NCBI RefSeq assembly: GCF_020831405.1
Contig: NZ_JAJHPU010000043.1
Location: 606,836-670,835, forward strand
Source: Pseudomonas oryzagri
GTDB taxonomy: Bacteria > Pseudomonadota > Gammaproteobacteria > Pseudomonadales > Pseudomonadaceae
DNA length: 64,000 nucleotides
Direction: 5' to 3'
Of this stretch, positions 23,019-32,091 are shown piece after piece. A model generated the notes under the pieces. The model did no database searches. It was not told where the DNA came from and was given only the letters and a program-made list of their open reading frames with translations. The stretch's first letter is position 1. Every line of letters begins with the position of its first letter. The position numbers were made by a program, and so were the translations under genes.

Positions 23019-24929
23019 CTATGGTCGGTTCTGTACCCAGCGCTGCAGGATCGCCCTCAGATCCGAGCGTTTGAAGGGCTTGGCCAGATAGTCGTTCATG
23101 CCGGCCGCGAGACATGCCTCGCGGTCACCCTGCAGGGCGTTGGCGGTCAGGGCGATGATCGGCACATGACGGTTCGGTCCGCTGCCGCCGCGGATTTGCC
23201 GGGTGGCGCTGAGACCGTCGAGGTCGGGCAACCGGCAGTCCATCAACACGGCCGCGAAGGGCTGCTCGTCCAGCGCCTGCAGCGCCTTCAGGGCGTTGCT
23301 GACCAACTGGACGTTGAAGCCCAGGCTGCGCAGGATCGCCTCGATTACCGTCTGGTTGACCGGATTGTCCTCCACCAGCAGCACCGTATGGCCGCCGCCT
23401 TGCTCCAGCTCGTCGAGCAGCAGGGCCTGTTCGCCCTCCTGGCAGTAGCGCCAGGGTAGCGGCAGCTCGAGGGAGAAGGTCGAGCCACTGCCCACGACGC
23501 TCTCGACATGCAGGCCGCCGCCCATGCGTTCGGCCAGGGTGCGGGCGATCGACAGGCCCAGGCCGGTGCCCCCGTAGCGCCGCGAGGTGGAAGTGTCGGC
23601 CTGCTCGAAGGCATCGAACATGTGCTGCAGGCGCTCGGAAGGGATGCCGATGCCGGTGTCCTGCACGGCGATGGTCAGCCAGAGCATCTGCTGCTGGTCG
23701 AGCACCTTCCAGCGGGTGGTCACGCTGACGTGGCCTTCCTCGGTGAATTTCAGTGCGTTGCCGATCAGGTTGACCAGGATCTGCCGCAGGCGGGTGGGGT
23801 CGCCGCGCACCTCGAGGTTCTCCAGCCCCGCCTGGGTGTCGAGCAGCAGCTGCAGACCGCGCTGCTGGGCGCCGGGACGGAAGACCTGCACCGAGCTGGC
23901 GATCAACTCGTGGATGCGGAACGGAATGTTCTCCAGCTCCAGCGAACCGCGCTCGATGCGCGAGAAATCGAGGATGTCGTTGATCACCTTGAGCAGGTGC
24001 TCGGTGGATTCGGTGGCCAGGGCCGTGTACTCGGACTGCTCGCTGGTCTGCTCGGTGGTTTCCAGCAGCTGCAGCATGCCCAGTACGCCATTCATCGGGG
24101 TACGCAACTCATGGCTCATCATCGCCAGGAAGTCCGACTTGGCGCGGTTGGCTTTCTCGGCTTCCTCGCGGGCCGCCACCAACTGGGCGATGCTGCGCTG
24201 CTGGTCGGCCTGGGCCTGTTCGAGGCCCGCGGCCAGGTGGTTGATGTGGCGCGCCAGATCGCCGATCTCGCTGCTGTCGTTGACCGGCAGCTTGGTGTGG
24301 TAGTCGCCGCCCTGGATGGCTTCCACCGCCTTGCCCATCTTGCGGATCGGCTGCGACAGGCTGCGCGCCAGGCGGTAGGCGAGCAGCAGGGTGAAGGCCA
24401 GCGCGATTAATACCAGCGTGGCGGCGCGCAGCAGGATCTGCGTCTGGCGCTGGCGGAAGGCCTCGTCGCTCATGCCGACCACCACCTGGCCGATCTCGTC
24501 CTCGGCATCGCCGACCTGCACTTGCGGCGGGTTGAGCAGGAAGGTGGTATCGAGCTTGATCCGCTGGCGCAGGATGGGGGCCACGAACACCTCGACCTGG
24601 GCATCGCCGCCGCTGTGCGGGCGCTCGACATAGGCCAGGGTCAGCCGCTCGCGGTCGCGCACCTCGATGAAGCGCACGTGCGGGTTGTTCAGGCTGGCGC
24701 GCAGCAGACCATCGAGGATCGGGGTGTTACCGGCAATCACCCCGTACTCGGCGGCCGGTGCCAGCTGGTTGGCGATCAGTTGGCCGGTCTGGGTCAGCTC
24801 CTTGTGCAGGTCCTGCAGGCGGGCATAGGTAAGGTAGCCAGTGAGCAGCAGGGTCAGCAGCAGGGCCGGGCCGAGGCTCATGGCCAGGGTCCGGGTGCGG
24901 ATGTCGCTATGGCGCCAGCGCAGCATCAT
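23019..24929 (-). CDS. Hybrid sensor histidine kinase with receiver domain (PA1611-like)
   Basis: 636 aa. TM1 is about 14-36 and TM2 about 165-187, enclosing a ~125-residue periplasmic domain. A HAMP linker follows. The HisKA domain has phospho-acceptor His273 in SHELRTP. The HATPase domain has N391 (N box), DTGIGIP and GGTGLGLS. The receiver domain has the acidic pair E520-D521, Asp564 and Lys617. There is no HPt, so the phosphate must pass to a separate HPt protein. The ATG at 24929 overlaps the stop of the upstream gene (ATGA). It corresponds in position and architecture to P. aeruginosa PA1611, reported to interact with RetS (recalled). Confidence 0.9.
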   Translation of the reverse strand: MMLRWRHSDIRTRTLAMSLGPALLLTLLLTGYLTYARLQDLHKELTQTGQLIANQLAPAAEYGVIAGNTPILDGLLRASLNNPHVRFIEVRDRERLTLAYVERPHSGGDAQVEVFVAPILRQRIKLDTTFLLNPPQVQVGDAEDEIGQVVVGMSDEAFRQRQTQILLRAATLVLIALAFTLLLAYRLARSLSQPIRKMGKAVEAIQGGDYHTKLPVNDSSEIGDLARHINHLAAGLEQAQADQQRSIAQLVAAREEAEKANRAKSDFLAMMSHELRTPMNGVLGMLQLLETTEQTSEQSEYTALATESTEHLLKVINDILDFSRIERGSLELENIPFRIHELIASSVQVFRPGAQQRGLQLLLDTQAGLENLEVRGDPTRLRQILVNLIGNALKFTEEGHVSVTTRWKVLDQQQMLWLTIAVQDTGIGIPSERLQHMFDAFEQADTSTSRRYGGTGLGLSIARTLAERMGGGLHVESVVGSGSTFSLELPLPWRYCQEGEQALLLDELEQGGGHTVLLVEDNPVNQTVIEAILRSLGFNVQLVSNALKALQALDEQPFAAVLMDCRLPDLDGLSATRQIRGGSGPNRHVPIIALTANALQGDREACLAAGMNDYLAKPFKRSDLRAILQRWVQNRP

Positions 24930-25837
24930 CGGCGTTGCTCCCATTCGAGAAGACTGCGGGCCTGATCGCGGTCGTCGCCGGCCTCGATGCCCAGCGAGCG
25001 GGCGACCTGCGGGTTGCCGAGCACCTTGAAGGCGCTCGGGTAGGCCTCGCGTGGCCACTCTTGTGGCGGCCGCGACAGCAGCCGGTCGAGCTCGTCGAGC
25101 CAGTCCTGCTGGTCGCTGAAGGTGCTGCTCAGACTGCCGGCGCGGATGAAGGCGGCCGTCGGGCCGATCAGTGCAAGGCGACGGCTATAGCTGGCCAGCA
25201 GCACGCCTTTGATGGTGGCGGAGTTGTATAGCGCAGGATCGTCGAGGCCGAGCACCACGTCGCTTTCCTCGAGCATGCGGTTGAGCGTCCGGCTGTCCTG
25301 GGGATCGGGCCAGTACCAGGCCCTCAGCGCCAGCCCCTGGGCAGCGGCCTGCTGGCGGATTTCCCGGACCAGGAAGCGGCTGGCGTTGCTGTAGACCAGG
25401 CCGACGCGGCGGGCCTGCGGCAGCAGTTGGCGGATCAGCTGCAGCTGGCGGGCCGGCGGCGGATCGCTCCACAGCAGGGTGAGGCGCGGCGGGTGATGGC
25501 CACTCAGGCGGCGATAAGCCTGCACCCGGCTGATCTGCAGGACCAGGGTCGGCGGGCCGCCTGCGCTGGTGAGGCGCCAGGGGAGGGTATCGGCGCCGAG
25601 CAGAATCAGCCGACTGTCGGCGGGCAGGGCGGTCGGCGCAGGCAACTGGGCGACCGTCAGGAAGCGCACCTGGTCCTGCGGGCGCCGTCCGGCCAGTTCG
25701 GCGACGAAGCGCTGGAGGGCCGGGCTGTCCTGGCTGGCGGCGACCAGGACCTCCGTTGCATGGGCGTGCGGGCTGGCGGCCAGCATGCAGAGCAGCAGGC
25801 GTACGGCCAGATTTCTCATCCTTGAGAGAGTCGGCAT
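24926..25837 (-). CDS. Periplasmic ABC-type substrate-binding-like protein, probable sensor partner
   Basis: 303 aa. A signal peptide (MPTLSRMRNLAVRLLLCMLAASPHAHA) leads into a two-lobed fold. Typical segments are RLTLLWSDPPPARQLQLIRQLLPQARRVGLVYS, then SDVVLGLDDPALYNSATIKGVLLASYSRRLALIG, resembling ABC_sub_bind-type proteins of the LacI/periplasmic-binding fold. No transporter genes accompany it. It is wedged between a TonB-dependent receptor (2 bp upstream) and a hybrid kinase (overlap of 4 bp). A role in presenting a ligand to the kinase is inferred, not shown. Confidence 0.8.
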   Translation of the reverse strand: MPTLSRMRNLAVRLLLCMLAASPHAHATEVLVAASQDSPALQRFVAELAGRRPQDQVRFLTVAQLPAPTALPADSRLILLGADTLPWRLTSAGGPPTLVLQISRVQAYRRLSGHHPPRLTLLWSDPPPARQLQLIRQLLPQARRVGLVYSNASRFLVREIRQQAAAQGLALRAWYWPDPQDSRTLNRMLEESDVVLGLDDPALYNSATIKGVLLASYSRRLALIGPTAAFIRAGSLSSTFSDQQDWLDELDRLLSRPPQEWPREAYPSAFKVLGNPQVARSLGIEAGDDRDQARSLLEWEQRR

Positions 25838-25839
25838 GA

Positions 25840-27984
25840 TCAGAATTCGAGCTCGGCGGTAACCCAGAAAACCTGGCGCTCATCGTAGTTGTTGTCAGAC
25901 CAGCCCAGCGGCTCGTCGTCCAGACGTTGCTGCAGGACGCCCGCCAGTTCCATCTGGCTGCTGCCGAGCGGTAGACGCTTGGCCAGGCGCAGGTCGAGGC
26001 GCTCGAAGCGGTAGCTGTTGAGCGCATCGGCACCGTAGTAGATCAGCGAACTCGACCAGTCCCGTCCCCAGTCGCGCAGCCAGGCGGCGGAGCCGCTATG
26101 GCGCGGGCTCACCCTCTCATCCTTGGGATGCGAGGCATCCAGCTGGATGTAGGCGTAGCTCAGGCGCAGGCGATCCGTGGCGCTCAGCTGCCAGTCCGCT
26201 TCGCCTTCCGCACCCCGCAGGTGCAGGCTATTGTCGTTGGTTGGCATGAACTCTTCGAGGGTGAGCGTCTCGCTGATCAGGTCATTGATCTTGTCATCGA
26301 ACAGTTTGACGTCCAGGCGCAGGCCCAGTTCGGCGAAGTGGCCGTTGTAGCCCAGTTCGCGGGAGCGGATATGCTCCTGTTCGAGATCGTCGCTGCCCTG
26401 GGCGTGGGCGAAATACCAGGCCTCGCTGCGGCCCAGGGCGGCGGGGCGCAGGTCGCGCACCCGGTAGCTCCATTGCGCATCGTTTTCGAACATGTCCGGC
26501 GAGCGTACGGCCTCGGAATACACGGCACGCAGGCTGTGTGCCGGGGTGAACAGGTAGTTGAGGGCCAGGCGCGGCGACAGCGATTCGCCGGCGCTGCTGT
26601 CGTGCTCGAGCATGGCACCGCCCTGCAGCAGCCAATGGCGGTCGAGGTGCCATTCGAACTGGCCGAAGGCGCGGCCGATGTCCTTGTCCAGCGTGCCGCC
26701 GAGGTGGGTTTCGCTGTCACCCTCGTCGTGGCGATAGCTCAGGCCGCTGACCAGGCGCAGGCCGTCGGACAGGCTGATGGTGTCCTGCAGCTCCAGGTCG
26801 AAGCGGTTTTCGCGGGTGTCCTCGTTGATCAGGCCGCAGCTGTGGGCGAGTGTGCCGGTGGCCGGGTCGACGGTGGCCAGGACCTGGCCGATCACCTGGC
26901 CGGCCAGGGCCTCCTGTTCCGCGCTGCCTTCGGGCGCCGTGAGGATACCTTGGCGCAGGTTGCGCCCCAGCAACTGCACGTAGCGGGGCGACAGCGACCA
27001 GAGCTGATACAGCTGCGGACTGAAGGCGATCTGCCCTTCGCAGGCGCGCCATTCGCGCAGCCGTTCCCAGTGCTGCAGCGAGCCTTGCACATAGAGGCGG
27101 TGATCGGGATTGCGTTCCAGGTTCCAGCGCAGGCTGGTGGCATAGTCGCGGGCGCGGACGTCCGCCTCGTCGTCCTGCTCCCAGGGCTCGAAGCTGATCG
27201 GGAAGGCCGCGCGCTCGTAGCTGGTGGGCGCCTGGTTGGTGCCTTCCTTGAGGGCCAGTTGCCAGTCCAGCGACTGACTGGGGTCCAGCTCCTGCTGCAC
27301 GCGCAGGTTGAGACGGTTGAGGCGGCGATCGTCGCGGGCGTCCCGGCCCTCACTGTCGTGATCGAAGCCGTCGTCCTCCCAGCCGGACAGCGACAGGCGC
27401 AGGTCCCCGCTGCTCCAGCCCTCGCCCTGGCTGGCGTACCAGTCGGCGATGCCGCGCTCGCCGCGGGTGACCTTGAGGCGGGTGCCGGGGGTGTCGTGCG
27501 GCAGGCGGGTGATGATGTTGATCACCGCCATCAGCGCATTGGCGCCATAGCTGACCGTGTTCGGGCCACGGAATACCTCGATGCGCTCGATATCCTCGAT
27601 GGCGACCGGGATGTCGCTCCAGTCGACCCGCGCGAAGCCCGGGTGGTAGACCGAACGGCCGTCCACCAGCACCTGCAGGCGGCGGGCCTGGGCGGCGTTG
27701 CTGCCATGGTAGTTGACCGTGGTCAGGTTGCCATCGGACACCACCAGCATGCCCGGCACCAGGCGCAGCAGTTCGGCGAGGTCGCGGGCGCCGCTGGCGC
27801 GGATCAGCGCGCGGTCGAGCACGCTGACGCTGCCCGGCACCTCGGCGGGCGACTGTTGCAGGCGCGTGGCGGTGAGAACCTGGGGCAGGTCGGCCGCATC
27901 GACGAACAGGTCGTCGGCCGGTACTTCCGTGGTGGCCAGCAGGCCGAGATAGAGCGCCAGCGAGGCGCGCAAGGGGGGGGACAC
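25840..27984 (-). CDS. TonB-dependent outer-membrane receptor
   Basis: About 714 aa. The plug domain begins near residue 28 with [30 protein letters not shown] and continues through LLRLVPGM and [16 protein letters not shown]. The barrel ends in the terminal Phe of VTAELEF. I favour the GTG at 27984: it has GGAGACGGAG upstream and gives a normal signal peptide ([22 protein letters not shown]). An ATG at 28023 is possible but would bury the signal sequence 13 residues inside. A run of eight C follows the GTG within two codons. The ligand is unknown. It heads the unit with the binding protein and the kinase. Confidence 0.88.
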   Translation of the reverse strand: MSPPLRASLALYLGLLATTEVPADDLFVDAADLPQVLTATRLQQSPAEVPGSVSVLDRALIRASGARDLAELLRLVPGMLVVSDGNLTTVNYHGSNAAQARRLQVLVDGRSVYHPGFARVDWSDIPVAIEDIERIEVFRGPNTVSYGANALMAVINIITRLPHDTPGTRLKVTRGERGIADWYASQGEGWSSGDLRLSLSGWEDDGFDHDSEGRDARDDRRLNRLNLRVQQELDPSQSLDWQLALKEGTNQAPTSYERAAFPISFEPWEQDDEADVRARDYATSLRWNLERNPDHRLYVQGSLQHWERLREWRACEGQIAFSPQLYQLWSLSPRYVQLLGRNLRQGILTAPEGSAEQEALAGQVIGQVLATVDPATGTLAHSCGLINEDTRENRFDLELQDTISLSDGLRLVSGLSYRHDEGDSETHLGGTLDKDIGRAFGQFEWHLDRHWLLQGGAMLEHDSSAGESLSPRLALNYLFTPAHSLRAVYSEAVRSPDMFENDAQWSYRVRDLRPAALGRSEAWYFAHAQGSDDLEQEHIRSRELGYNGHFAELGLRLDVKLFDDKINDLISETLTLEEFMPTNDNSLHLRGAEGEADWQLSATDRLRLSYAYIQLDASHPKDERVSPRHSGSAAWLRDWGRDWSSSLIYYGADALNSYRFERLDLRLAKRLPLGSSQMELAGVLQQRLDDEPLGWSDNNYDERQVFWVTAELEF

Positions 27985-28093
27985 GAGCTCCGTCTCCAAT
28001 CCAGCGTATTTGCCGGCGCGCATGTTACCCGAGAGCAGGCGTTCCGCCAGCACGAACGGATCACACCAGGCTGGCCGACCGCCGGTCGCCTCG

Positions 28094-28099
28094 TATAAT
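28094..28099 (+). promoter_or_regulatory. Consensus -10 box upstream of gpsA
   Basis: Perfect TATAAT 41 bp before the gpsA ATG. The hexamer 17 bp upstream (CTGGCC) is a poor -35. Confidence 0.4.
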
Positions 28100-28139
28100 G
28101 CGAGGATTGCCGCAAGAAGCGGCGCGCTATGGACTCATC

Positions 28140-29162
28140 ATGACTGAGCAGCAACCCATTGCCGTGCTCGGCGGCGGCAGCTTCGGTACCGCCCTGGCCA
28201 ACCTGCTGGCGGAGAACGGCCAGCGCGTGTTCCTGTGGATGCGTGATGCGGCGCAGGCCGAGGCCATCCGTACCAACCGCGAGAACCCGCGCTACCTGAA
28301 GGGCATCAAGGTCCACCCGGCGGTCGAGCCGGTCACCGACCTGGCCGCCACCCTGCAGGCCTGCGAGCTGGTGTTCGTGGTCCTGCCGTCCTCGGCCCTG
28401 CGCGCCGCCCTGCAACCGGTGGCGGGCCTGCTCGCCGGCAAGCTGCTGGTCAGCACCACCAAGGGTATCGAGGCGGACAGCTTCAAGCTGATGAGCCAGA
28501 TCCTCGAGGAAATCGCCCCGCAGGCGCGTATCGGCGTGCTGTCCGGGCCGAACCTGGCGCGCGAGATCGCCGAGCACGCACTGACCGCCACGGTGATCGC
28601 CAGCGAGGACGAGGAGCTCTGCCAGCGCGTGCAGCAGGCCCTGCACGGGCGCACCTTCCGCGTCTACGCCAGCCGCGACCGCTTCGGCGTCGAACTGGGC
28701 GGTGCGCTGAAGAACGTCTACGCCATCATGTCCGGCATGGCCGCGGCGCTGGGCATGGGCGAGAACACCAAGAGCATGCTGATCACCCGCGCGCTGGCCG
28801 AGATGACCCGCTTCGCCGTGAAGATGGGCGCCAATCCGATGACCTTCCTCGGTCTGGCCGGGGTCGGCGACCTGATCGTCACCTGTTCGTCGCCGAAGAG
28901 TCGCAACTATCAGGTCGGCTTCGCCCTGGGCCAGGGTCTGAGCCTGGAAACCGCGGTCGAGCGCCTGGGCGAGGTGGCCGAAGGGGTCAACACCATTCGC
29001 GTACTCAAGGCCCGTGCCGATCAGCTCGGTGTTTACATGCCGCTGGTCGCCGGTCTGCATGCCATACTTTTCGAAGGCCGTACCCTCGAGCAGGTGATCG
29101 GCCTGTTGATGTCGGGGGAGCCGAAGACCGATGTCGATTTCATTGCTGCCGGCGACTTCTAG
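28140..29162 (+). CDS. gpsA: Glycerol-3-phosphate dehydrogenase [NAD(P)+]
   Basis: Reduces dihydroxyacetone phosphate to sn-glycerol-3-phosphate for phospholipid synthesis, in the cytoplasm. 340 aa. The N-terminal nucleotide fold is [31 protein letters not shown] and [25 protein letters not shown] contain the catalytic Lys. [15 protein letters not shown] follows. The ATG at 28140 (MTEQQP) is the natural start. An in-frame ATG at 28098 overlaps the -10 box. It is followed 12 bp later by the DUF4389 gene. Confidence 0.97.
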   Translation: MTEQQPIAVLGGGSFGTALANLLAENGQRVFLWMRDAAQAEAIRTNRENPRYLKGIKVHPAVEPVTDLAATLQACELVFVVLPSSALRAALQPVAGLLAGKLLVSTTKGIEADSFKLMSQILEEIAPQARIGVLSGPNLAREIAEHALTATVIASEDEELCQRVQQALHGRTFRVYASRDRFGVELGGALKNVYAIMSGMAAALGMGENTKSMLITRALAEMTRFAVKMGANPMTFLGLAGVGDLIVTCSSPKSRNYQVGFALGQGLSLETAVERLGEVAEGVNTIRVLKARADQLGVYMPLVAGLHAILFEGRTLEQVIGLLMSGEPKTDVDFIAAGDF

Positions 29163-29174
29163 GGAGAGCGTTGC

Positions 29175-29759
29175 ATGTCCGAGAACAAACAGAGCTGTGA
29201 GAACCTGGCCTTGCGAGTGCTGTGGATGGCGCTCTTCGTGCTCGTCTGGAGGGTCGCCGAGCTGGTGTTGTTGGCGGTGGTGGTGGTGCAGCTGATCTAT
29301 CGACTGTTCAAGGGGCGGCCGCACCTGGATGTGATGAATTTCGGCGATAGCCTGAGCCAGTACCTGGCGCAGATCGGCCGCTTCGGCAGCTTCCACAGCG
29401 ACGAGAAACCCTGGCCGTTCGCCGACTGGCCGACGCCGCGCGAACCGCAAGGGGAGTGCGTGATAGTGGTGACCCCCGCCGACGTGCGCATGCCGGAGCC
29501 GGAAGCGCCCCGTGACGAGTCAGCGGTAGCCGAGGCGTCGTCCGCGCCGCGCAGCCAAAGCGCACCCGCGACGCCGGCCGATGTGGATGTGCAGCCCGCC
29601 GGCGAAGTGTCGCCCGAGGTCGCCCAGCCCCCGCAGGTCGAGCCTCGACCCGAAACTGGCCCGGACGACATTCTTCCCACGGAGCCCACCGAGCCCACCG
29701 AACCTACGAAGCCCACAGAGCCAACGGAGCCCAAGGAGCCCAAGGAGCCCAAGGCGTGA
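29175..29759 (+). CDS. DUF4389 membrane protein with repetitive C-terminal tail
   Basis: 194 aa. Residues about 10-45 form two closely spaced hydrophobic helices (LRVLWMALFVLVWRVAELVLLAVVVVQLIYRLF), followed by the DUF4389 signature FGDSLSQYLAQIGRF. The second half is low-complexity, acidic/Pro-rich, and ends in eight P-T/K-E/K triplets. GGGAGAG precedes the ATG. The stop overlaps the GTG of sixA. The function of DUF4389 is unknown. The long tail looks like a lineage-specific addition. Confidence 0.8.
   Translation: MSENKQSCENLALRVLWMALFVLVWRVAELVLLAVVVVQLIYRLFKGRPHLDVMNFGDSLSQYLAQIGRFGSFHSDEKPWPFADWPTPREPQGECVIVVTPADVRMPEPEAPRDESAVAEASSAPRSQSAPATPADVDVQPAGEVSPEVAQPPQVEPRPETGPDDILPTEPTEPTEPTKPTEPTEPKEPKEPKA
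29676..29753 (+). repeat. Tandem 9-bp repeat encoding Pro-Thr-Glu / Pro-Lys-Glu
   Basis: About eight and a half degenerate copies of a GAGCCCACC-like unit lie in frame at the 3' end of the DUF4389 gene. They give three-residue periods PTE, PTK and PKE. Confidence 0.9.
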
Positions 29760-30223
29760 GGCTGTGGCTGCTGCGCCATGGCCAGGCCGGCCCCTACGTG
29801 CGCAGCGGTGACCATCTGCGCGAACTGACCGAGCACGGCCGGCGGGAGGCTCTGCATGCCGCCGGCCATCTGCTCGGCGAGGATCTGGATGCCATCCTGG
29901 TCAGTCCCTACGTACGCGCCCGACAAACCGCCGACCTGGTGCACGAGGCGCTGGGCGGCGGCGCGAAGCTGATCACCGTGGATGGCGTCACTCCCGACGA
30001 CGACCCGCGCGAGGCCCTGCGCATGCTGGCCGGACGTCGCGAGGGCAAGCTGCTGGTGGTCAGCCACCAGCCGTTGATCGGCATGCTGGCGGGCCTTCTG
30101 GTGTATGGCCATCTGCAGACCCCGCTGCCGTTCAATACCGCGACCCTGGCTTTGCTCGAGGGCGAAATGCCGCTCGCCGGGCTGATGGATCTGCGCGCCC
30201 TGCACCATCCTCCGGCGCACTGA
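29756..30223 (+). CDS. sixA: Phosphohistidine phosphatase SixA
   Basis: Histidine-phosphatase superfamily protein that removes phosphate from phospho-histidine on signalling or PTS proteins. 155 aa. The RHG motif is at the very N terminus (R7-H8-G9). SPYVRARQTADLV and the second catalytic His in VVSHQPLIGML are visible. It starts with GTG at 29756, overlapping the stop of the preceding gene. Between gpsA/DUF4389 and an alpha/beta hydrolase, all in one direction with almost no spacers, so one operon is likely. Confidence 0.9.
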   Translation: MRLWLLRHGQAGPYVRSGDHLRELTEHGRREALHAAGHLLGEDLDAILVSPYVRARQTADLVHEALGGGAKLITVDGVTPDDDPREALRMLAGRREGKLLVVSHQPLIGMLAGLLVYGHLQTPLPFNTATLALLEGEMPLAGLMDLRALHHPPAH

Positions 30224-30229
30224 TCCGCG

Positions 30230-31093
30230 ATGACGGTCGAGATCGAGGAAGTCCGTTTCAATCTGCCGCACATCGAACTGGCCGCCCACCTCTATGGCCC
30301 CGCGGACGGCCAGCCGGTGCTCGCGCTGCACGGCTGGCTGGACAATTCGATGAGCTTCGCCCGCCTGGCCCCCCGCTTGCCCGGCCTGCGCATCGTCGCC
30401 CTCGACTTCGCCGGCCATGGCCACTCCGGCCATCGCCCGGCGGGTGCCGCTTACCAACTGTGGGACTACGCGCTGGATACCCTGCTGGTGGCCGAGGAGC
30501 TGGGCTGGCAGCGCTTCGCCCTGCTCGGTCACTCGCTCGGGGCCATCGTCGCCATGCTGCTGGCGGCTGCGCTGCCCGAGCGGGTGAGCCGGCTGGCGCT
30601 GATCGACGGCCTGTTCCCGCTGACCCACGAGCCCGAGCTGGCCCCGGCCAAGCTGGGCGAGGCGCTGACCGCGCAGCTCGGCCTGCGCAACAAGCGCAAG
30701 CCGATCTACGCCAGCGTCGAGCGGGCGGTGGAAGCGCGCCTGCGCGGCGGCTATCCGCTCAGTCGCGAGGCGGCCGAGCTGCTCGCCCGTCGCGGTCTGG
30801 TGCCCCACGCCGGCGGCTACACCTGGCGTAGCGACCCACGCCTGACCCTGCCTTCGCCGCTGCGCCTGAGTCCGGCCCAGGCCGAGGCCTTCGTCCGCGC
30901 GCTGCGCTGCCCGGCCAGCCTGGTGCTGGCCGAGGAGGGCCTGCCGCTGCGCCATCCGCAGTGGATGGCCCTGCTGGAGACTCTGCCGATCACCCTCCAT
31001 CGCCTGCCCGGCGGCCATCACCTGCACCTGGACGACGAGGCTGGGGCCGCCGCGGTTGCCGATTGCTTCAAAGCCCTGTTCGCTGCGCCTTGA
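30230..31093 (+). CDS. Alpha/beta hydrolase
   Basis: 287 aa, cytoplasmic, no signal peptide. Oxyanion region LALHGWLDNSMSF. Nucleophile elbow GHSLG with Ser102. A late His is in LPGGHHLHLDDE. An acid residue would follow in the middle (LVLAEEG). It resembles the Pseudomonas hydrolases between sixA and the DUF4892 gene. Substrate unknown. It starts 6 bp after sixA. Confidence 0.88.
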   Translation: MTVEIEEVRFNLPHIELAAHLYGPADGQPVLALHGWLDNSMSFARLAPRLPGLRIVALDFAGHGHSGHRPAGAAYQLWDYALDTLLVAEELGWQRFALLGHSLGAIVAMLLAAALPERVSRLALIDGLFPLTHEPELAPAKLGEALTAQLGLRNKRKPIYASVERAVEARLRGGYPLSREAAELLARRGLVPHAGGYTWRSDPRLTLPSPLRLSPAQAEAFVRALRCPASLVLAEEGLPLRHPQWMALLETLPITLHRLPGGHHLHLDDEAGAAAVADCFKALFAAP

Positions 31094-31214
31094 CTTGCCT
31101 CCGACAACTGCCGAGGCTGGACGCCAATGCACGGAGATTTTGCATGACCGAGTTGTCCCGCGCGCCAGCCCGCACGTTGCATCCCCCCGCTATCCGCCTG
31201 ACGAAGCGCGCTTC

Positions 31215-32027
31215 ATGAAGCGCATCGCGCCCCTGTTGGCGGGCCTGCTCGCCGTCGTCCTGGTGCCGGTGCGCGCCGAGGTGGCCGGCAGCCAAGACCT
31301 CGACATCCTGCCGCGCTTTCCCCGCGCCGAGATCGTCGACTATCGCGTCCAGGACAACGCCGAGCGCCTTTATCCGCAGAGCGCCCTGCGGCGCATCAGT
31401 GGCCGCCTGCGGGTGGACGCCGAGATCGACGCGGTCGGTCGCCTGACCGCGCTGACCTACGAACTGCCGGAAGGCCATGGCAGCGGCGAGGCCTTCGCCC
31501 AGGCGCGCGTCGCCCTGCTCGGCCAAGGCGCCCAGCCGCTGCACTGGTGCGAGGGGCGCGAATGCGGCGCCAGCAGCCTTTGGGCCAACGAGGTATTCGG
31601 CAATTCTCGTCTGTACGGGCCGGACGAGCAGCAGGCCTACCTGCTGCTGCAGCTCGCCGCGCCGCGCCAGAACAGCCTGCTGGCCCTCTATGCGGTCACC
31701 CGCGGCACGCGTCGCGCCTATCTGCACGTCGAACTGCTGGACGCCGGTGCTCCGCTGGGCGAGCACCTGCCCAATGCCGAAACCCTGCTGCATCAGCTCA
31801 AGCAGGTCGGTGAGCTGCAGCTCGCGCAGCTGCCGGCCGCGCCCGGCGATCCCTGGCTGGCGCTGCTGGCCAAGCTGCTGCGCCTGGATACCGGCCTGCG
31901 CCTGCAGCTCAGCGGCGCGGCGGCGCCCGCCTGGCGCGAGGCGTTGATCGACCGCGGCACCCGCGCCGCCCGCCTGGAAAGCACCGCCGACACGGCGCCG
32001 GGCCTGCGCGTGGAGTGGCTGCGCTGA
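31215..32027 (+). CDS. Secreted DUF4892-type protein
   Basis: 270 aa. Signal peptide MKRIAPLLAGLLAVVLVPVRAEV. The mature protein contains DLDILPRFPRAEIVDYRVQDN, WCEGRECGASSLWANEVFGN and a C-terminal LRVEWL. These features match DUF4892, a periplasmic family of unknown function found in pseudomonads. The ATG at 31215 is chosen because the signal peptide starts there; the frame is open upstream but resembles nothing. A 9-bp GC hairpin (32050-32071) separates it from the next gene. Confidence 0.82.
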   Translation: MKRIAPLLAGLLAVVLVPVRAEVAGSQDLDILPRFPRAEIVDYRVQDNAERLYPQSALRRISGRLRVDAEIDAVGRLTALTYELPEGHGSGEAFAQARVALLGQGAQPLHWCEGRECGASSLWANEVFGNSRLYGPDEQQAYLLLQLAAPRQNSLLALYAVTRGTRRAYLHVELLDAGAPLGEHLPNAETLLHQLKQVGELQLAQLPAAPGDPWLALLAKLLRLDTGLRLQLSGAAAPAWREALIDRGTRAARLESTADTAPGLRVEWLR

Positions 32028-32091
32028 TGTCCGTGAAGAAGATTTCAGTGGCGGCGGTAGCGACCGCCGCCTGGTTGCAAGGAATGATCCG

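Noticed and set aside
28098..28139. Upstream ATG start for gpsA
   Set aside because: Overlaps the TATAAT box and adds residues absent from the family.
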